The notes under the pieces are model-generated. The model made no database searches. It was not told the origin of the DNA and was given only the letters and a program-made list of their open reading frames with translations. Below, in pieces: positions 5,632-5,661 of a DNA stretch of 5,661 bases. Numbering within the stretch: the stretch's first letter is position 1; every line of letters starts with the position of its first letter. The position numbers were made by a program, and so were the translations under genes. Source of the DNA: Pedobacter sp. (GTDB lineage: Bacteria > Bacteroidota > Bacteroidia > Sphingobacteriales > Sphingobacteriaceae); the NCBI GenBank assembly GCA_004295885.1, contig SEDG01000360.1:1-5661 (forward strand). Direction: 5' to 3'.

Positions 5632-5661
5632 TTTTGAAGGTTTGACGTAAAAATATAATTT

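Noticed and set aside
5632..5661. Promoter for the transporter, TATATTTT on the minus strand at 5657-5650
   Set aside because: It is a partial match in a homopolymer-rich stretch, and the -33 region lies outside the window.

Overview
The window looks like a chromosomal segment of a low-GC member of the Bacteroidota, plausibly a Pedobacter-like Sphingobacteriaceae. This rests on the AT-rich sequence, the lack of Shine-Dalgarno sequences before all three genes, a perfect Bacteroidota-type -7 box (TAnnTTTG) in front of one gene, and the gene content. The genus is a guess; the phylum is fairly secure.

Layout: (1) 54-2210, minus strand: a 718-aa FUSC/YccS-type inner-membrane protein. (2) 2211-3046: an 836-base stretch with no credible protein gene. 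Its left part (to about 2495) shows nothing convincing. Its right part (about 2530-3006) is packed with locally complementary segments. Eight of these helices are closed by GNRA tetraloops (GCAA x4, GTAA x2, GAAA x2) and one by a C(UACG)G loop. The series ends in a strong intrinsic terminator. I read this as a large (about 475-500 nt) structured non-coding RNA on the plus strand and cannot assign it to a family I know. (3) 3047-4426, plus strand: a 459-aa PIN-PhoH ATPase, starting 40 bases after the terminator. (4) 4423-5631, minus strand: a 402-aa Tet/TCR-type major facilitator exporter, convergent with phoH and sharing four bases at the stop codons.

The two membrane proteins are ordinary housekeeping or efflux functions and show no sign of working together. 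The part worth attention is the structured RNA directly upstream of, and on the same strand as, a protein that joins a PIN nuclease fold to a PhoH ATPase. In mycobacteria that architecture (PhoH2) is described as an RNA helicase/RNase. The RNA could be independent, a substrate or partner of PhoH, or a long leader controlling phoH by read-through. The sequence alone does not decide between these.
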